NCBI GenBank assembly: GCA_020444075.1
Contig: JAHLLR010000011.1
Location: 1-64,000 of the forward strand
Reading direction: 5' to 3'
Source of the DNA: Deltaproteobacteria bacterium
GTDB taxonomy: Bacteria; Desulfobacterota; Desulfobacteria; Desulfobacterales; Desulfosarcinaceae
DNA length: 64,000 nucleotides
Under the pieces are notes generated by a model. That model was not told where the DNA came from. It did no database searches and was given only the letters and a program-made list of their open reading frames with translations. Shown here in pieces: positions 1 through 7,797 of this stretch (its first letter is position 1; every line of letters begins with the position of its first letter). A program made the position numbers and the translations under genes.

Positions 1-1219
1 AAACATCCTGAGTGCCCTGGGTCATCTGTTCGGAGATCGCCGACAGTTCGGTTGATGACGAAGAGAGCGTGTTGACCCCTCCGGCGATATCCTTGATGAT
101 GCCTTGAAGCTTTTCGATGAATGTGTTGAACCACCTGGCCAGTTCGCCGACCTCGTCCCGGGTGTTGACTTCCAACCGCATGGTCAGGTCGCCTTCCCCC
201 TGGGCAATGTCCTTGAGGCCGGCAACGGCGGCGTTGATCGGTCGGACAATAGTCCTGGCCGCAAACAAAATGGCAAAACCAGCTATCAGGCCCGCGATGA
301 TGGCCACCACAATGTTCGAATTTCGGATGGAAATCGAGGTGGCCTGAAATTCCTCCTGATTCTGGGTTGCGCCGATTGACCAGCCGTTCACACCCACGGG
401 GGCGAATCCGGCAATTTTAGGAGTCCCTTTGAAGACGTATTCTTCCACACCGGTCTCACCAGCCATCATCCTTTTGTTGATGGCGCTCATTTCAACGATG
501 CCGGAGGCATCGAGTTTCAGGACAAATTCTGGTTTCGGATGGGCCAGAAACAGGCCTTTTTTGTCGATCATATAGCCATAGCCGGTTTGACCGATTTTAC
601 GGCTTGGAATCACCTCCGTAAAATAATCAGCTTTGATCACCAAACCGAACGCGCCAATAAACTTCCCGCCATCCGACTGAATTGGAACACAAACAACGGC
701 AATTGGTTTGCCCGTGCTTTTTGAAATCACGATATCACTAAAAACCGCCTTGCCTTTTTCTCTGGCCGTCTGGAAGTATTCACGACTGGCGATATTGGAG
801 CCTTTGTACTCCTTGCCGCTTTCTAGCACGCCCGTATAGAGTTCACCTTTGGCATTGGCAAGAAAGATCCCCTGGTAATGGCTGCCCATATTGCGGAATT
901 GTCGACCCAGATTTGCATAAACACCTCCGATCAGCAATTCATTGGCTTCGACACCGAAATTATCAACCGCTTCGCTCAGATCGATTATCTGTTTTTGGCT
1001 GGCCATGGTTGCGGCCTTATTAATTTCGGATTCAAGAATAGTGCGGGTCAGTCTTGCCAGGTCCGACGCGATTCCCTGAGCCTGGTGCTTGGATAGATCC
1101 AGCAGCGCCGTCTCGGCTTTCGTATAGGAAAGATAACCCACAACGATTAAAGGAATCAGGACCGCGGCCACGCCGCCGACAATCAGTTTTGAAGAGATCG
1201 ACCGAAGATTGAGTTTCAT
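1..1219 (-). CDS. Methyl-accepting chemotaxis protein, N-terminal part (cut by window edge)
   Basis: This reads from an ATG at 1219 to the window edge with no stop, giving about 406 residues. It begins MKLNLRSISSKLIVGG and has an N-terminal membrane segment (about residues 9-30). A periplasmic region with double-Cache character follows; it contains EYFQTAREKGKAVFSD and GYGYMIDKKGLFLAHP, typical dCache segments. A second membrane segment lies near residues 300-320, then a HAMP domain (ARTIVRPINAAVAGLKDIAQ ... EVGELARWFN). The start of the cytoplasmic signalling helix follows (SSSTELSAISEQMTQGTQ). Proteins of this type sense small ligands in the periplasm and control CheA. The signalling tip and methylation sites lie outside the window. 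AAGGAA upstream of the ATG can serve as ribosome binding site. The ligand cannot be predicted. Confidence 0.93.
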   Translation of the reverse strand, partial: MKLNLRSISSKLIVGGVAAVLIPLIVVGYLSYTKAETALLDLSKHQAQGIASDLARLTRTILESEINKAATMASQKQIIDLSEAVDNFGVEANELLIGGVYANLGRQFRNMGSHYQGIFLANAKGELYTGVLESGKEYKGSNIASREYFQTAREKGKAVFSDIVISKSTGKPIAVVCVPIQSDGGKFIGAFGLVIKADYFTEVIPSRKIGQTGYGYMIDKKGLFLAHPKPEFVLKLDASGIVEMSAINKRMMAGETGVEEYVFKGTPKIAGFAPVGVNGWSIGATQNQEEFQATSISIRNSNIVVAIIAGLIAGFAILFAARTIVRPINAAVAGLKDIAQGEGDLTMRLEVNTRDEVGELARWFNTFIEKLQGIIKDIAGGVNTLSSSSTELSAISEQMTQGTQDV

Positions 1220-1261
1220 TTTAGGTGTTCCTTACCAAATATATGAATTTTGAATACGACC

Positions 1262-1297
1262 AAAAAAAAGGATCAGGAAAAAATTGAAACCTGATCC
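1262..1297 (-). terminator. Rho-independent terminator upstream of the chemoreceptor gene
   Basis: The inverted repeat GGATCAGG ... CCTGATCC (8 bp each side, 12-nt loop) is followed on the minus strand by eight T. It would stop minus-strand transcription coming from the island and insulate the chemoreceptor gene, whose ATG lies about 43 bp further on. Confidence 0.75.
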
Positions 1298-1374
1298 GCC
1301 ATGCAAATGGGTTATCGACATGTTCTTACGTTACTTTAAAAAAATGGTAATTTCCCAGGGAGTGGCAGTGCCTG

Positions 1375-1412
1375 AAAAAAGGCAGGCCACAGAATCCGGT
1401 AGTCTGCCTTTT
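1375..1412. terminator. Bidirectional hairpin terminator
   Basis: AAAAGGCAG pairs with CTGCCTTTT across an 18-nt interior, giving a hairpin with T-runs on both strands. It lies just beyond the broken integrase (minus strand) and probably belonged to it. Confidence 0.6.
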
Positions 1413-1470
1413 CACGGTGAAGTAAAATTTTCTTTTCTGGATAATATCGTGGAGCGAATCAACAGCTTGG

Positions 1471-1934
1471 CTATTCGCGCACCGGGTTGAAGGGGATCAG
1501 CGGCGGCCTGCGCTTGACGCTCCAGTTGAGAGGATGGCCTTGATGGTCAGTTCCCGGGCAATGCTGTTGTCCTTGACCGTCCGGCGGCGGAAAGCCACAT
1601 ATCCATCCATGTCGTCATCGGACAGCAAGACGGCACGTTTGTGACCGATCCGGGGCAGGATGATTGCCGTTAGCCTTATTTTGAGTTGTTCGAGCGGTCG
1701 AGACTTGAACCCCCGGTATTTCATGTAAAGAACGGACAGATTGAAAAACGTCGGCCCCTTGGGACCGGTTTTCGACGGCCGACGCGTTTTCAACCCAAGT
1801 TCGCTGTCGCGCTGGAGAGCCTTGAGCTTGCCTTCCGGGCCGCGCCCGAAATATTCATTGACGACGCCCTTCTTCCCTTCCGGAATCCGGTAATAGACAA
1901 TCCAACGCCCGTCTTTTCTTTGCCTCACAACCAT
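1471..1934 (-). pseudogene. Tyrosine-recombinase (phage integrase) remnant, frameshifted and truncated
   Basis: An open frame starts further upstream (2021), but the natural start is probably the ATG at 1934 (MVVRQRKDGRWIVYYR). This is a typical integrase N-terminus: the Arm-type DNA-binding beta sheet, then a SAM-like core-binding domain ending NSIARELTIKAIL. There the frame goes wrong. The reading frame as written continues STGASSAGRR and stops at 1497. One frame over, the sequence reads LNWSVKRRPPLIPFNPVRE and stops at 1471, which is the expected continuation of the core-binding domain. A CTCTC at about 1528-1534 looks like a 2-bp duplication. The catalytic domain (R...HxxR...Y) is absent altogether. 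This is therefore a dead integrase stub, consistent with the decayed island around it and the tRNA gene at 5.8 kb. Confidence 0.75.
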
Positions 1935-2115
1935 CAGACGGTCCTTCCGCTGCCGCCAGGTACCAGCAGGCGCATGCGTGAGTATCAAATCATGACCGTA
2001 AACGAGTCCTGAATTCAGCATTATTTTTTTTCAAATGTAAATATTTGCGCCCGCTGTCACTTCTGTTTGTACAATTTGTAAAGAATGTCCCTGACTCGCC
2101 AGACCTTAACGTTTA

Positions 2116-2853
2116 TTATTTGTAACGATTATAGATTTCTTCTAAGGTGCCGTCTTTGCGCATCTCCTTAATTATTTCATCGAATTGTGACAGAATTATA
2201 ACGAAAGATGAGTTTTTCCGGACACATAAATGAAACGGGGCCGAATCAACTACATTCGGTATTTCAATAATCTGATCTTGAAAACCAAATTTTTTGATAT
2301 TAAATAAAACCCCCTGGGAAGTATCCACAAAGACGTCAACCCTTCCGGCAGCTAATTTCTTCAACGTTTGAAAAACATTGGAGGTCCACTCCACTTTCAT
2401 GCCATTAAGCTTCTGTTCCGCCCAACCACTTCCAAGATAATGTCCGATTGTGAATCCTTTCAACTCATCTATTTTTTTCACTTTTTTTAAAGCTTCGGTT
2501 TTGGGGCCATCTTTTTGGGTGAACAGCGTAAACGTTACCTGGACAACTGGTTCACTATTAACTTTAGTATAGGCTTGCCGTTCAGAAGTGGGAACAGTGA
2601 CAAAGGCATCCGCCTTCCCTTTCTGGACCATCATTTGAGCCCTCGTCCAGGGATACCCTTTATGTGAAACAATTATTCCCATCCGGGCATGGATGGCTTC
2701 TTCAATAATGTCCACCAGGATGCCATTCATCTTGCCATTTTCTTCCCAGGAAAAAGGCGCCCCATCGGAAAAATATACAAGTTGCATCGTATCTTGCGCA
2801 AACGAGGGAATGGCAAATAAAAAAGCAGCCAAAAGAAAAAAAATCTTTTTCAT
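2116..2853 (-). CDS. Periplasmic substrate-binding protein, SBP_bac_3-like
   Basis: About 245 residues from the ATG at 2853; an open frame extends six codons further upstream. It starts with a clear signal peptide (MKKIFFLLAAFLFAIPSFAQ). The mature part has the layout of family 3 solute-binding proteins: a first lobe with SFSDG-like and YPWTRAQMMVQKGKADAFVT segments, a hinge, and a second lobe with GHYLGSGWAEQKL. It ends in a FDEIIKEMRKDGTLEEIYNRY helix, the usual C-terminal signature. Such proteins bind amino acids or other small solutes for ABC importers or sensors, but no permease or ATPase is adjacent, so the partner is unknown. The ATG overlaps the stop of an ORF6N-domain fragment (TAATG), suggesting coupled translation. 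The gene is AT-rich against its neighbours and related to the protein at 3780-4541. Confidence 0.82.
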   Translation of the reverse strand: MKKIFFLLAAFLFAIPSFAQDTMQLVYFSDGAPFSWEENGKMNGILVDIIEEAIHARMGIIVSHKGYPWTRAQMMVQKGKADAFVTVPTSERQAYTKVNSEPVVQVTFTLFTQKDGPKTEALKKVKKIDELKGFTIGHYLGSGWAEQKLNGMKVEWTSNVFQTLKKLAAGRVDVFVDTSQGVLFNIKKFGFQDQIIEIPNVVDSAPFHLCVRKNSSFVIILSQFDEIIKEMRKDGTLEEIYNRYK

Positions 2854-3026
2854 TATCGGGTACCGCCCCAACTTGAAGCGTCAATCTGGCTCCTCAAGTT
2901 TTGAAATTCATCGGGAGTGAGTTCAAAAATGAAATCCTGGTGAAACCGGTCTATATTCCTCGGCACATCTCTTTTCAGGACCGTGGTTTCCACTTCGTAG
3001 AGTGTGGCAAGATCCCTGTCCAGCAT
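2853..3026 (-). pseudogene. ORF6N-domain protein fragment
   Basis: Fifty-seven codons from an ATG at 3026. The peptide runs MLDRDLATLYEVETTVLKRD, then continues with NIDRFHQDFIFELTPDEF, NLRSQ and SSWGGTR, and stops. This matches the core of the ORF6N domain, a DNA-binding-associated domain of phage and toxin/antirepressor-like proteins, in which DLAxLYxVET, NxxRFPxDFMFxLT and SSWGG(R)R are hallmarks. Normal members continue for 100 or more residues (usually Y.PYAFTEQG), but here the frame ends at TAA, fused to the ATG of the binding protein gene. Upstream codons stay open for about 18 residues without a good start, so the N-terminus is also damaged or uses a rare start. It is a phage-type remnant whose leader now precedes the binding-protein gene. 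Confidence 0.68.
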
Positions 3027-3174
3027 GGCCTTGGCCCCGCGAAACCTTCCCTGATTCCGCCTGATTTGCTCAGCCGTCAGGTTTCTCGATTAATCTTGAC
3101 TATCACTTTGGAAAATGGCGAAGGCCGCAAAATATGTTGTCTGTTATCCCATCCCCAACTTTTTTTAAAAATAT

Positions 3175-3559
3175 ATGCAATACACAAAAACCAACCCTTG
3201 CATTGAATGCGGCGCCTGTTGCGCCCCCTTATCGGGCTTCTTTTTATTGGGGCGAATCGGACCTGTGTACCCTCAACGGTGTGCCGTCCGAGTTTCTGGA
3301 AAAACTCAACGATTTTCGTTTCTGCATGCAAGGGACCCAAGGATCCAGACCGCGCTGCATCGCCCTGATGGGCATCATAGGGAAAAAGGTCTCCTGCTCT
3401 ATTTATGAACGACGAGCATCGGTTTGCCGGGAATTCGAGCCTTCACGGCAGGAGAGCGCCCCCAATGAAAAATGCGACAAGGCCCGGGCCCTGTGGGACC
3501 TACATCCCCTGACTCCCGAAATCTGGTTTTCTCCGACCAACTTCCCTAAAGCAGCCTAG
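3175..3559 (+). pseudogene. YkgJ-family cysteine-cluster protein, frameshifted
   Basis: The first 15-18 codons (MQYTKTNPCIECGACCAP) carry the N-terminal CxxCxxCC metal-binding motif of YkgJ-type zinc/iron-chelating proteins. The rest of the family is found one frame over: RASFYWGESD, FRFCMQGT, RCIALMGIIGKKVSCSIYE, VCREFEPS and CDKAR, ending at 3559. The two frames join at a run of five C at 3224-3228. Removing one C restores a single protein of about 127 residues with all expected cysteines. This is either a real one-base insertion or a sequencing error in the homopolymer. The role of the family is unclear; the motif suggests metal binding. Confidence 0.78.
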
Positions 3560-3779
3560 CCACCGAGTCAGATTTGATGCAGAATGCGATTGCCCTCATA
3601 TGTACTTTCGCTTGCTCGATTTCAGGACCAGCTAAGTGATAAACTGATAGTTTTTGACCCAGCCGGGCAGATCTGTTGGAGCTATTTCCAAAACGATAGA
3701 GACGAACCGCAAGATATAGTATGTGCCGTATTTATCAATAATTCGATGTGGAGATATCACAAATCCTACAAGACCTACT
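3560..3779. other. Short gap without a supported gene
   Basis: Between the frameshifted YkgJ gene and the end of the second binding protein. A 72-codon open frame (3584-3802, plus) exists but has no recognisable domain, no good ribosome binding site, and overlaps the neighbour. I see nothing else here. Confidence 0.5.
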
Positions 3780-4541
3780 TTATCTTATCCACCGACCTCT
3801 AATTTTCTCAAATTCTCCATCTTTATGCATTGCCCTAATTGTTTCATCGAATTCTGACAGCAGTTTCAAAAATTTTGACTCTTTATGTATAAGCAAATGA
3901 AATCCGATCTGAGAAACAGGGGCATCAAATGAAATAATATTATCAAATTGTAATTCTTGATACATCCCTTTCTTCTTTATATTCTTAATAGCGTGCAACA
4001 CCATTATTTCATCCTGTAAAAAGACATCACCCCTATACGCGGCAATCTTTTTACATGCAGAAGAAAGATTAGGTGACCAATCGACGCCAAATTGGCTTAG
4101 GTTCTTTTCTGCCCATCCGTCGCCAATGTAATCAATGATTCTTAATCCTTTTAGGTCAGCCAAAGATTTTATAGAACTGATTTGAGCAATATTAGGATTG
4201 TCACGTTGAGTAAATATTTTATACTTCATTGTAAATACCGGTTCTTTGCTCGGTACTAAATATTCAAGCCTTGCAGGAGTGGGGATCGTTACCAGAGCAT
4301 CAGCTTGCTTATTTTGCACAAGTAATTGTGCGCGTTTCCAAGGAAAGACTTCGTATCTGAGCGGTACCCCCATACGCCCCAACGCACTACTAATTATATC
4401 ATAAAAAATGCCTACCGGTTTTTTATATTTGTCTGCTGATATATATGGAGCAGCATCCATATCATCGGCAACAAAAAAGACGTTCTCTGATAATACAGGA
4501 CTAACTAAAGTTAAAAGTAAGACAATTGTATATATTATCAT
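3780..4541 (-). CDS. Periplasmic substrate-binding protein, SBP_bac_3-like (second copy)
   Basis: The open frame begins at 4643, but the signal peptide MIIYTIVLLLTLVSPVLS starts at the ATG at 4541, giving about 253 residues. The fold pattern matches the protein at 2116-2853. Shared elements are FPWKRAQLLVQNKQADALVT in lobe 1, DYIGDGWAEKNL at the hinge-lobe 2 boundary, and a C-terminal FDETIRAMHKDGEFEKIRGR helix. The two are clearly paralogous but divergent, so this is an old duplication or two separate acquisitions rather than a recent tandem copy. No transporter partner is adjacent; it may feed a distant permease or a sensor. The low GC contrasts with the rest of the window and supports horizontal origin. 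Confidence 0.8.
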   Translation of the reverse strand: MIIYTIVLLLTLVSPVLSENVFFVADDMDAAPYISADKYKKPVGIFYDIISSALGRMGVPLRYEVFPWKRAQLLVQNKQADALVTIPTPARLEYLVPSKEPVFTMKYKIFTQRDNPNIAQISSIKSLADLKGLRIIDYIGDGWAEKNLSQFGVDWSPNLSSACKKIAAYRGDVFLQDEIMVLHAIKNIKKKGMYQELQFDNIISFDAPVSQIGFHLLIHKESKFLKLLSEFDETIRAMHKDGEFEKIRGRWIR

Positions 4542-4641
4542 TTTACAACGGTGTAATTTCAATTTTGTTGCCCTAAGTACTAATGTTGAGATAATTGATT
4601 TAGTGGAGGGATTGTTCATTAACGATATTTTAATTGATATC

Positions 4642-5100
4642 ATAAGATAAGGATCATCATATAGTGGTCGACCGAAAAATGGATCCGATTATGATTACAT
4701 TTTGTTTTTTTTGTATCGCATGAATCAGTCGGGTTGGTATTCGTTGAGATATATCCCTCAGGAAAAAGCTTTGTCAATACCGGGTTTATGCACCATTACA
4801 TGTAACCAAAGCAAGCATCCTCATAAGATACATAATTTGTTTGGTTGAGAAATCAAAGCTGCTTAATTTCTATCTATTTCAGATGATAATTAAAATTTGC
4901 CTTGAGGACCGACCCTCAACCAACAATCATTACCTGATTTCATTCCCTGTCAACTCCTTTTAATCCCCTGTTGTTGCCCAGTTTACCCCTTTGTTTTTAC
5001 ATAGTGTACCCTTTTTCATCATAAAACCCACCCTCCTGGGCTCCGACCAGGATCCAAATCAAGACATCGATGTGCAACTCAATGCAGCTATGACCGCTGC
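4642..5100. other. AT-rich intergenic region
   Basis: No convincing gene on either strand. The sequence is AT-rich, like the two binding protein genes, and becomes GC-rich near 5040. It probably holds the promoter of the 3780-4541 gene, but I cannot place it with confidence. Confidence 0.4.
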
Positions 5101-5577
5101 ATCTCCGGGGTGCTCCAGAAAATCAAGGCCGCCGATCAGCAATTGAACCCTCCCCGCGGCAAGCCGCGGGGAATCTTCACCGTATGGATGAAGGTCTATT
5201 TCCAGTTCGCTCGCTAACCCCGCCGCAAACGGCGGGGTTAGCACTCGTTATCGCGGTTCAAGATCGAGATGAAACGGTTGGATATCGATCTTGAAAAACT
5301 GGCCTATGATGATACCGCCTCGGCCCGCCATCGAGAGATCGAGGTCAAAGATAAAATGCCCGGCGCGATCGCCATCATCCTGTTCATCCTGATCGGGGCG
5401 ACGATGTGGGGATTATTCAGCGTGGAGGTATCGGAGGTTAACAAGGCCATCGTTTATTCGTTGGCGGAATCCCTGGGAACGATGACAGTAACAGCAGCGG
5501 CATGCTACCATGGGACGACGAGGGGCAGCGCCAGGAAAGACGGGTTGATCAGTCGGATGGCAACGGTGGGAAAGTGA
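5101..5577 (+). pseudogene. Phage holin-like membrane protein interrupted by a palindromic element
   Basis: The intact C-terminal part is an open frame from an ATG at 5269 (102 residues). It has a charged N-terminal helix (LDIDLEKLAYDDTASARHRE), two hydrophobic segments (about residues 30-50 and 62-80), and a YHGTTRGSARKD tail typical of small phage holin-like proteins. In the same frame, upstream of the repeat at 5143-5261, the sequence reads SGVLQKIKAADQQ. Joined to FKIEMKRLDIDLEKL after the repeat, this gives a natural coiled-coil N-terminus. The insert is 114 nt, a multiple of three, but carries an in-frame TAA at 5215. Translation could restart at 5269. Further upstream the coding signal shifts frame, so the gene is degraded. 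Confidence 0.6.
5143..5261. repeat. REP-like palindromic element inserted in a phage-type gene
   Basis: The ends are inverted (TTGAAC at 5143, GTTCAA at 5256). Two perfect hairpins lie inside: CCCCGCGG-CAAG-CCGCGGGG (5153-5172) and TAACCCCGCCG-CAAA-CGGCGGGGTTA (5215-5240). The right side (TTCGCTCGCTA...TTATCGCGG.TCAA) matches a second copy at 53731-53813, so this is a dispersed repeat family. Confidence 0.7.
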
Positions 5578-5740
5578 CAAGCATTCCAACGCAATCAAGA
5601 ATCAGCCCTTTTCCGGTCGACCGCCGCCGGTAATTTTTTCAGCGGCCTGGGATGCCGGCTGACGCCGGCCGGGAAATCCAACTCACACCTTTTTTGTCCC
5701 CGGAAAATTTGGTCTCGAATTGCCTCCGACCCCACAAAAA

Positions 5741-5780
5741 AAAGACCGACCATACAAAAGCTTGTATGGTCGGTCTTTTT
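5741..5780. terminator. Bidirectional terminator after tRNA-Val
   Basis: A perfect stem AGACCGACCATACAA / TTGTATGGTCGGTCT with a 4-nt loop. It has T-runs on both strands and lies 11 bp beyond the CCA end of tRNA-Val on the minus strand. It closes the rimO-pgsA-tRNA block. Confidence 0.9.
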
Positions 5781-5790
5781 CGCTCGTAAG

Positions 5791-5865
5791 TGGTAGGCGC
5801 GATTGGATTTGAACCAACGACCTCTTCCGTGTCAGGGAAGCGCTCTCCCCCTGAGCTACGCGCCT
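5791..5865 (-). tRNA. tRNA-Val (anticodon GAC)
   Basis: A complete 75-nt cloverleaf including CCA. The acceptor stem is AGGCGCG/CGCGCCT, the anticodon arm is CTTCC-CTGACAC-GGAAG with anticodon GAC, and the T arm has GGTTCAAAT. It lies just downstream of pgsA. Integrative elements often use tRNA 3' ends as attachment sites, and the decayed island begins about 200 bp away, but I found no repeat of the tRNA end in the window. Confidence 0.97.
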
Positions 5866-5928
5866 ATATGAAGTGAAGCTGATACCACCTGATCATAGAG
5901 GTGTCAAGGGAAAATGAGACACTTTTTG

Positions 5929-6498
5929 TCACCGGTTCTCCTCGACCTGCTGAAGGATGTTCATGCCGATATAAACGTAGTGAAGCCCGGAAATCGTGGT
6001 CAGGGCGGCCGTCGCCCACAGCAGCAGATGTTGCACGGTCAACAGTCCGTCCATGCCGGGCGCCATCAGAAAAACAAACACCATAACGGTCTGTGCGGCT
6101 GTAGTCCATTTGCTAACGAGGCTGGGTCGGATCCGGAATTTTTTCTCCGTCAGGGTGAAAATGGCGATGCCGATGACAATCAGGATGTCCCGCGACAGGA
6201 CGATTACCGCCAGCCAGTCCGGGATGATTCCCAGAATGGCGAGGCAGACAAAGGCTGAAACCAGCATCACTTTGTCGGCCACCGGGTCCAGGTAGGCGCC
6301 GAGAATGGTCCGCTGATTGAACCAGCGGGCGATGAGGCCGTCCAACCCGTCGCTGATCCCGGCCACGGCGAAGACGATCAGGGCCAGAGACAACTGGTTC
6401 CGGAGCAACAGGATGACGAACAGCGGCGTCAACAGAATCCGCGTCAGCGTCAGGATGTTAGGGACGTTGATGGCCCTGTCCGATCGTTCGGGATTCAT
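5929..6498 (-). CDS. pgsA: CDP-diacylglycerol--glycerol-3-phosphate 3-phosphatidyltransferase
   Basis: 189 residues, normal for the family. It makes phosphatidylglycerophosphate, the committed step to phosphatidylglycerol and cardiolipin, at the inner membrane. The CDP-alcohol phosphatidyltransferase motif is complete: D50xxD53G54xxA57R58, then eight residues to G67, xxx D71 xxx D75. The N-terminus reads NVPNILTLTRILLTPLFV, typical of PgsA, and there are four to five further hydrophobic helices. It is the last protein gene of the rimO-ispB-envelope protein-pgsA block and lies 10 bp from its upstream neighbour, so co-transcription is likely. The broader family includes PssA-like enzymes, but length and N-terminus favour PgsA. 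Confidence 0.93.
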   Translation of the reverse strand: MNPERSDRAINVPNILTLTRILLTPLFVILLLRNQLSLALIVFAVAGISDGLDGLIARWFNQRTILGAYLDPVADKVMLVSAFVCLAILGIIPDWLAVIVLSRDILIVIGIAIFTLTEKKFRIRPSLVSKWTTAAQTVMVFVFLMAPGMDGLLTVQHLLLWATAALTTISGLHYVYIGMNILQQVEENR

Positions 6499-6508
6499 GA
6501 CTTCAACA

Positions 6509-7699
6509 TCACGGGTTCACCAGACGGATGCGGATGGTCTTGGGTGTCACCTCAAAGATGTCGATACCGAAACCGCTGAAGGTCTGCAGCAGCAGCGCAT
6601 CGGCCAGAGATCGGGCACTTCCCTGGTAGCTGACGGCCATATCAGCCCGGTCGGGAGACATCGCATTCATCTTCAGTTCTTTGACTCCAGACAGCGAAGA
6701 GATCGCCGTGCGCAGGCGGACAAAGCTGGCGATATGGCCGCCGGTACCCTCAACCTCCACGCCAATGACGGCACTGCGGTCCTGTTCCTGCTGCCAGACG
6801 GCCATGATCTGCCGGGACAGGTCATGGCCTGCCGATACCCCCGCTCCGGAGAGTGCCTCGCGCCCTCCCATGACCTCATCTTGATTGGAAACCACAGATT
6901 CCTGGCGTGTCCGACCCATCGGCTGACCGGTTTGGACATTAAACGCCCGTGCCTCGACGACAGCTTCAAAGGATTTGACGGTCCCTCCCGTGGTATGGGG
7001 TGCAGTCGCGGCAGTACCGTACCCGGCAACCAGAACATCGGCCCCCAGCCGTCCTGCCAGGGCCACCATATCCGCCTCCGATGCGTTCACGGGAAGGGAC
7101 AGGGGTGAACTCAAATCAGGCGGGTCAATAATCTCGAATCCGGTTGCCTGAAATGTCGCTGCCATTGCCCCTTCACAGATGGTCCGGCTGAGCAGCCGGC
7201 GATCTCCCCACCAGTAGGAAAAATCAGCATCCGTCACATTTCTTTCCGCCACCATGAAAAGGATCCTCGGATACACGGCACCGGCCAGAGCGAGGCCCAG
7301 ACGGGACAGATCCCGGCTGACCCGATCGACGGCAATGTCGACCTGAACCAGAGCTCTGACCGTGTTCCCGGCAACAGATTCAGTGAGCACCCGGTAATTC
7401 TGAACGTAGTTGTCCCGTTCGGCCAGGATGCTGTCGTTGATCTGCTGGAATCGTTGGACCACGGTCTCACCGGTGAGCAGTTCCATCACCACCTGGCCCA
7501 CGGCGGCAACCAGGGCATCATTGACCGCGTTCTGCCTGCCATCGGCCAGATTCTTTTCGTGGATGACGGCCGTTCCCAATACTTTCAACTGTTTGACCGC
7601 ACGGTTGTCTGCCCCGTAACTGCTGGAAGCGGCAAGCGCCAGAACAACCACCAGGCAGATTCGCTTAATCCATTTTTTCATCGTGTTATGATCTGACAT
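6509..7699 (-). CDS. Exported protein with FlgT-like N-terminal domain, function unknown
   Basis: About 396 residues from the ATG at 7699, chosen because GGAGGAAGGA precedes it; the open frame extends 19 codons further up. A signal peptide follows (KKWIKRICLVVVLALAASSSYGA). The next about 120 residues (VLGTAVIHEKNLADGRQNAV, then NDALVAAVGQVVMELL and later VRALVQVDI) resemble the repeated-ABC N-terminal domain of FlgT and related envelope proteins, in which an A..RA..DAL..AV helix is typical. The middle region (ADVLVAGYGTA) resembles domains of outer-membrane-associated lipoproteins such as TolB-N/CsgG relatives. There are no cysteines for lipidation. It lies between ispB and pgsA in a likely operon, which hints at an envelope role, but no function can be assigned. 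Confidence 0.7.
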   Translation of the reverse strand: MSDHNTMKKWIKRICLVVVLALAASSSYGADNRAVKQLKVLGTAVIHEKNLADGRQNAVNDALVAAVGQVVMELLTGETVVQRFQQINDSILAERDNYVQNYRVLTESVAGNTVRALVQVDIAVDRVSRDLSRLGLALAGAVYPRILFMVAERNVTDADFSYWWGDRRLLSRTICEGAMAATFQATGFEIIDPPDLSSPLSLPVNASEADMVALAGRLGADVLVAGYGTAATAPHTTGGTVKSFEAVVEARAFNVQTGQPMGRTRQESVVSNQDEVMGGREALSGAGVSAGHDLSRQIMAVWQQEQDRSAVIGVEVEGTGGHIASFVRLRTAISSLSGVKELKMNAMSPDRADMAVSYQGSARSLADALLLQTFSGFGIDIFEVTPKTIRIRLVNP

Positions 7700-7797
7700 A
7701 GGTTCCTTCCTCCCGGATCGCCCGGAAACCGGGGCAAAAGCACCGGACAGGTCCATCCGAGTGAAATGGGCGGGTGGGTCTTGGGTTGATGATGTAG

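Noticed and set aside
3584..3802. 72-codon open frame after the YkgJ gene
   Set aside because: No domain, weak start context, and overlap with the end of the binding protein gene on the other strand.
5791..5865. Proven attachment site of the 1.5-5.6 kb island at tRNA-Val
   Set aside because: No second copy of the tRNA 3' end seen near the integrase remnant; the link remains only positional.
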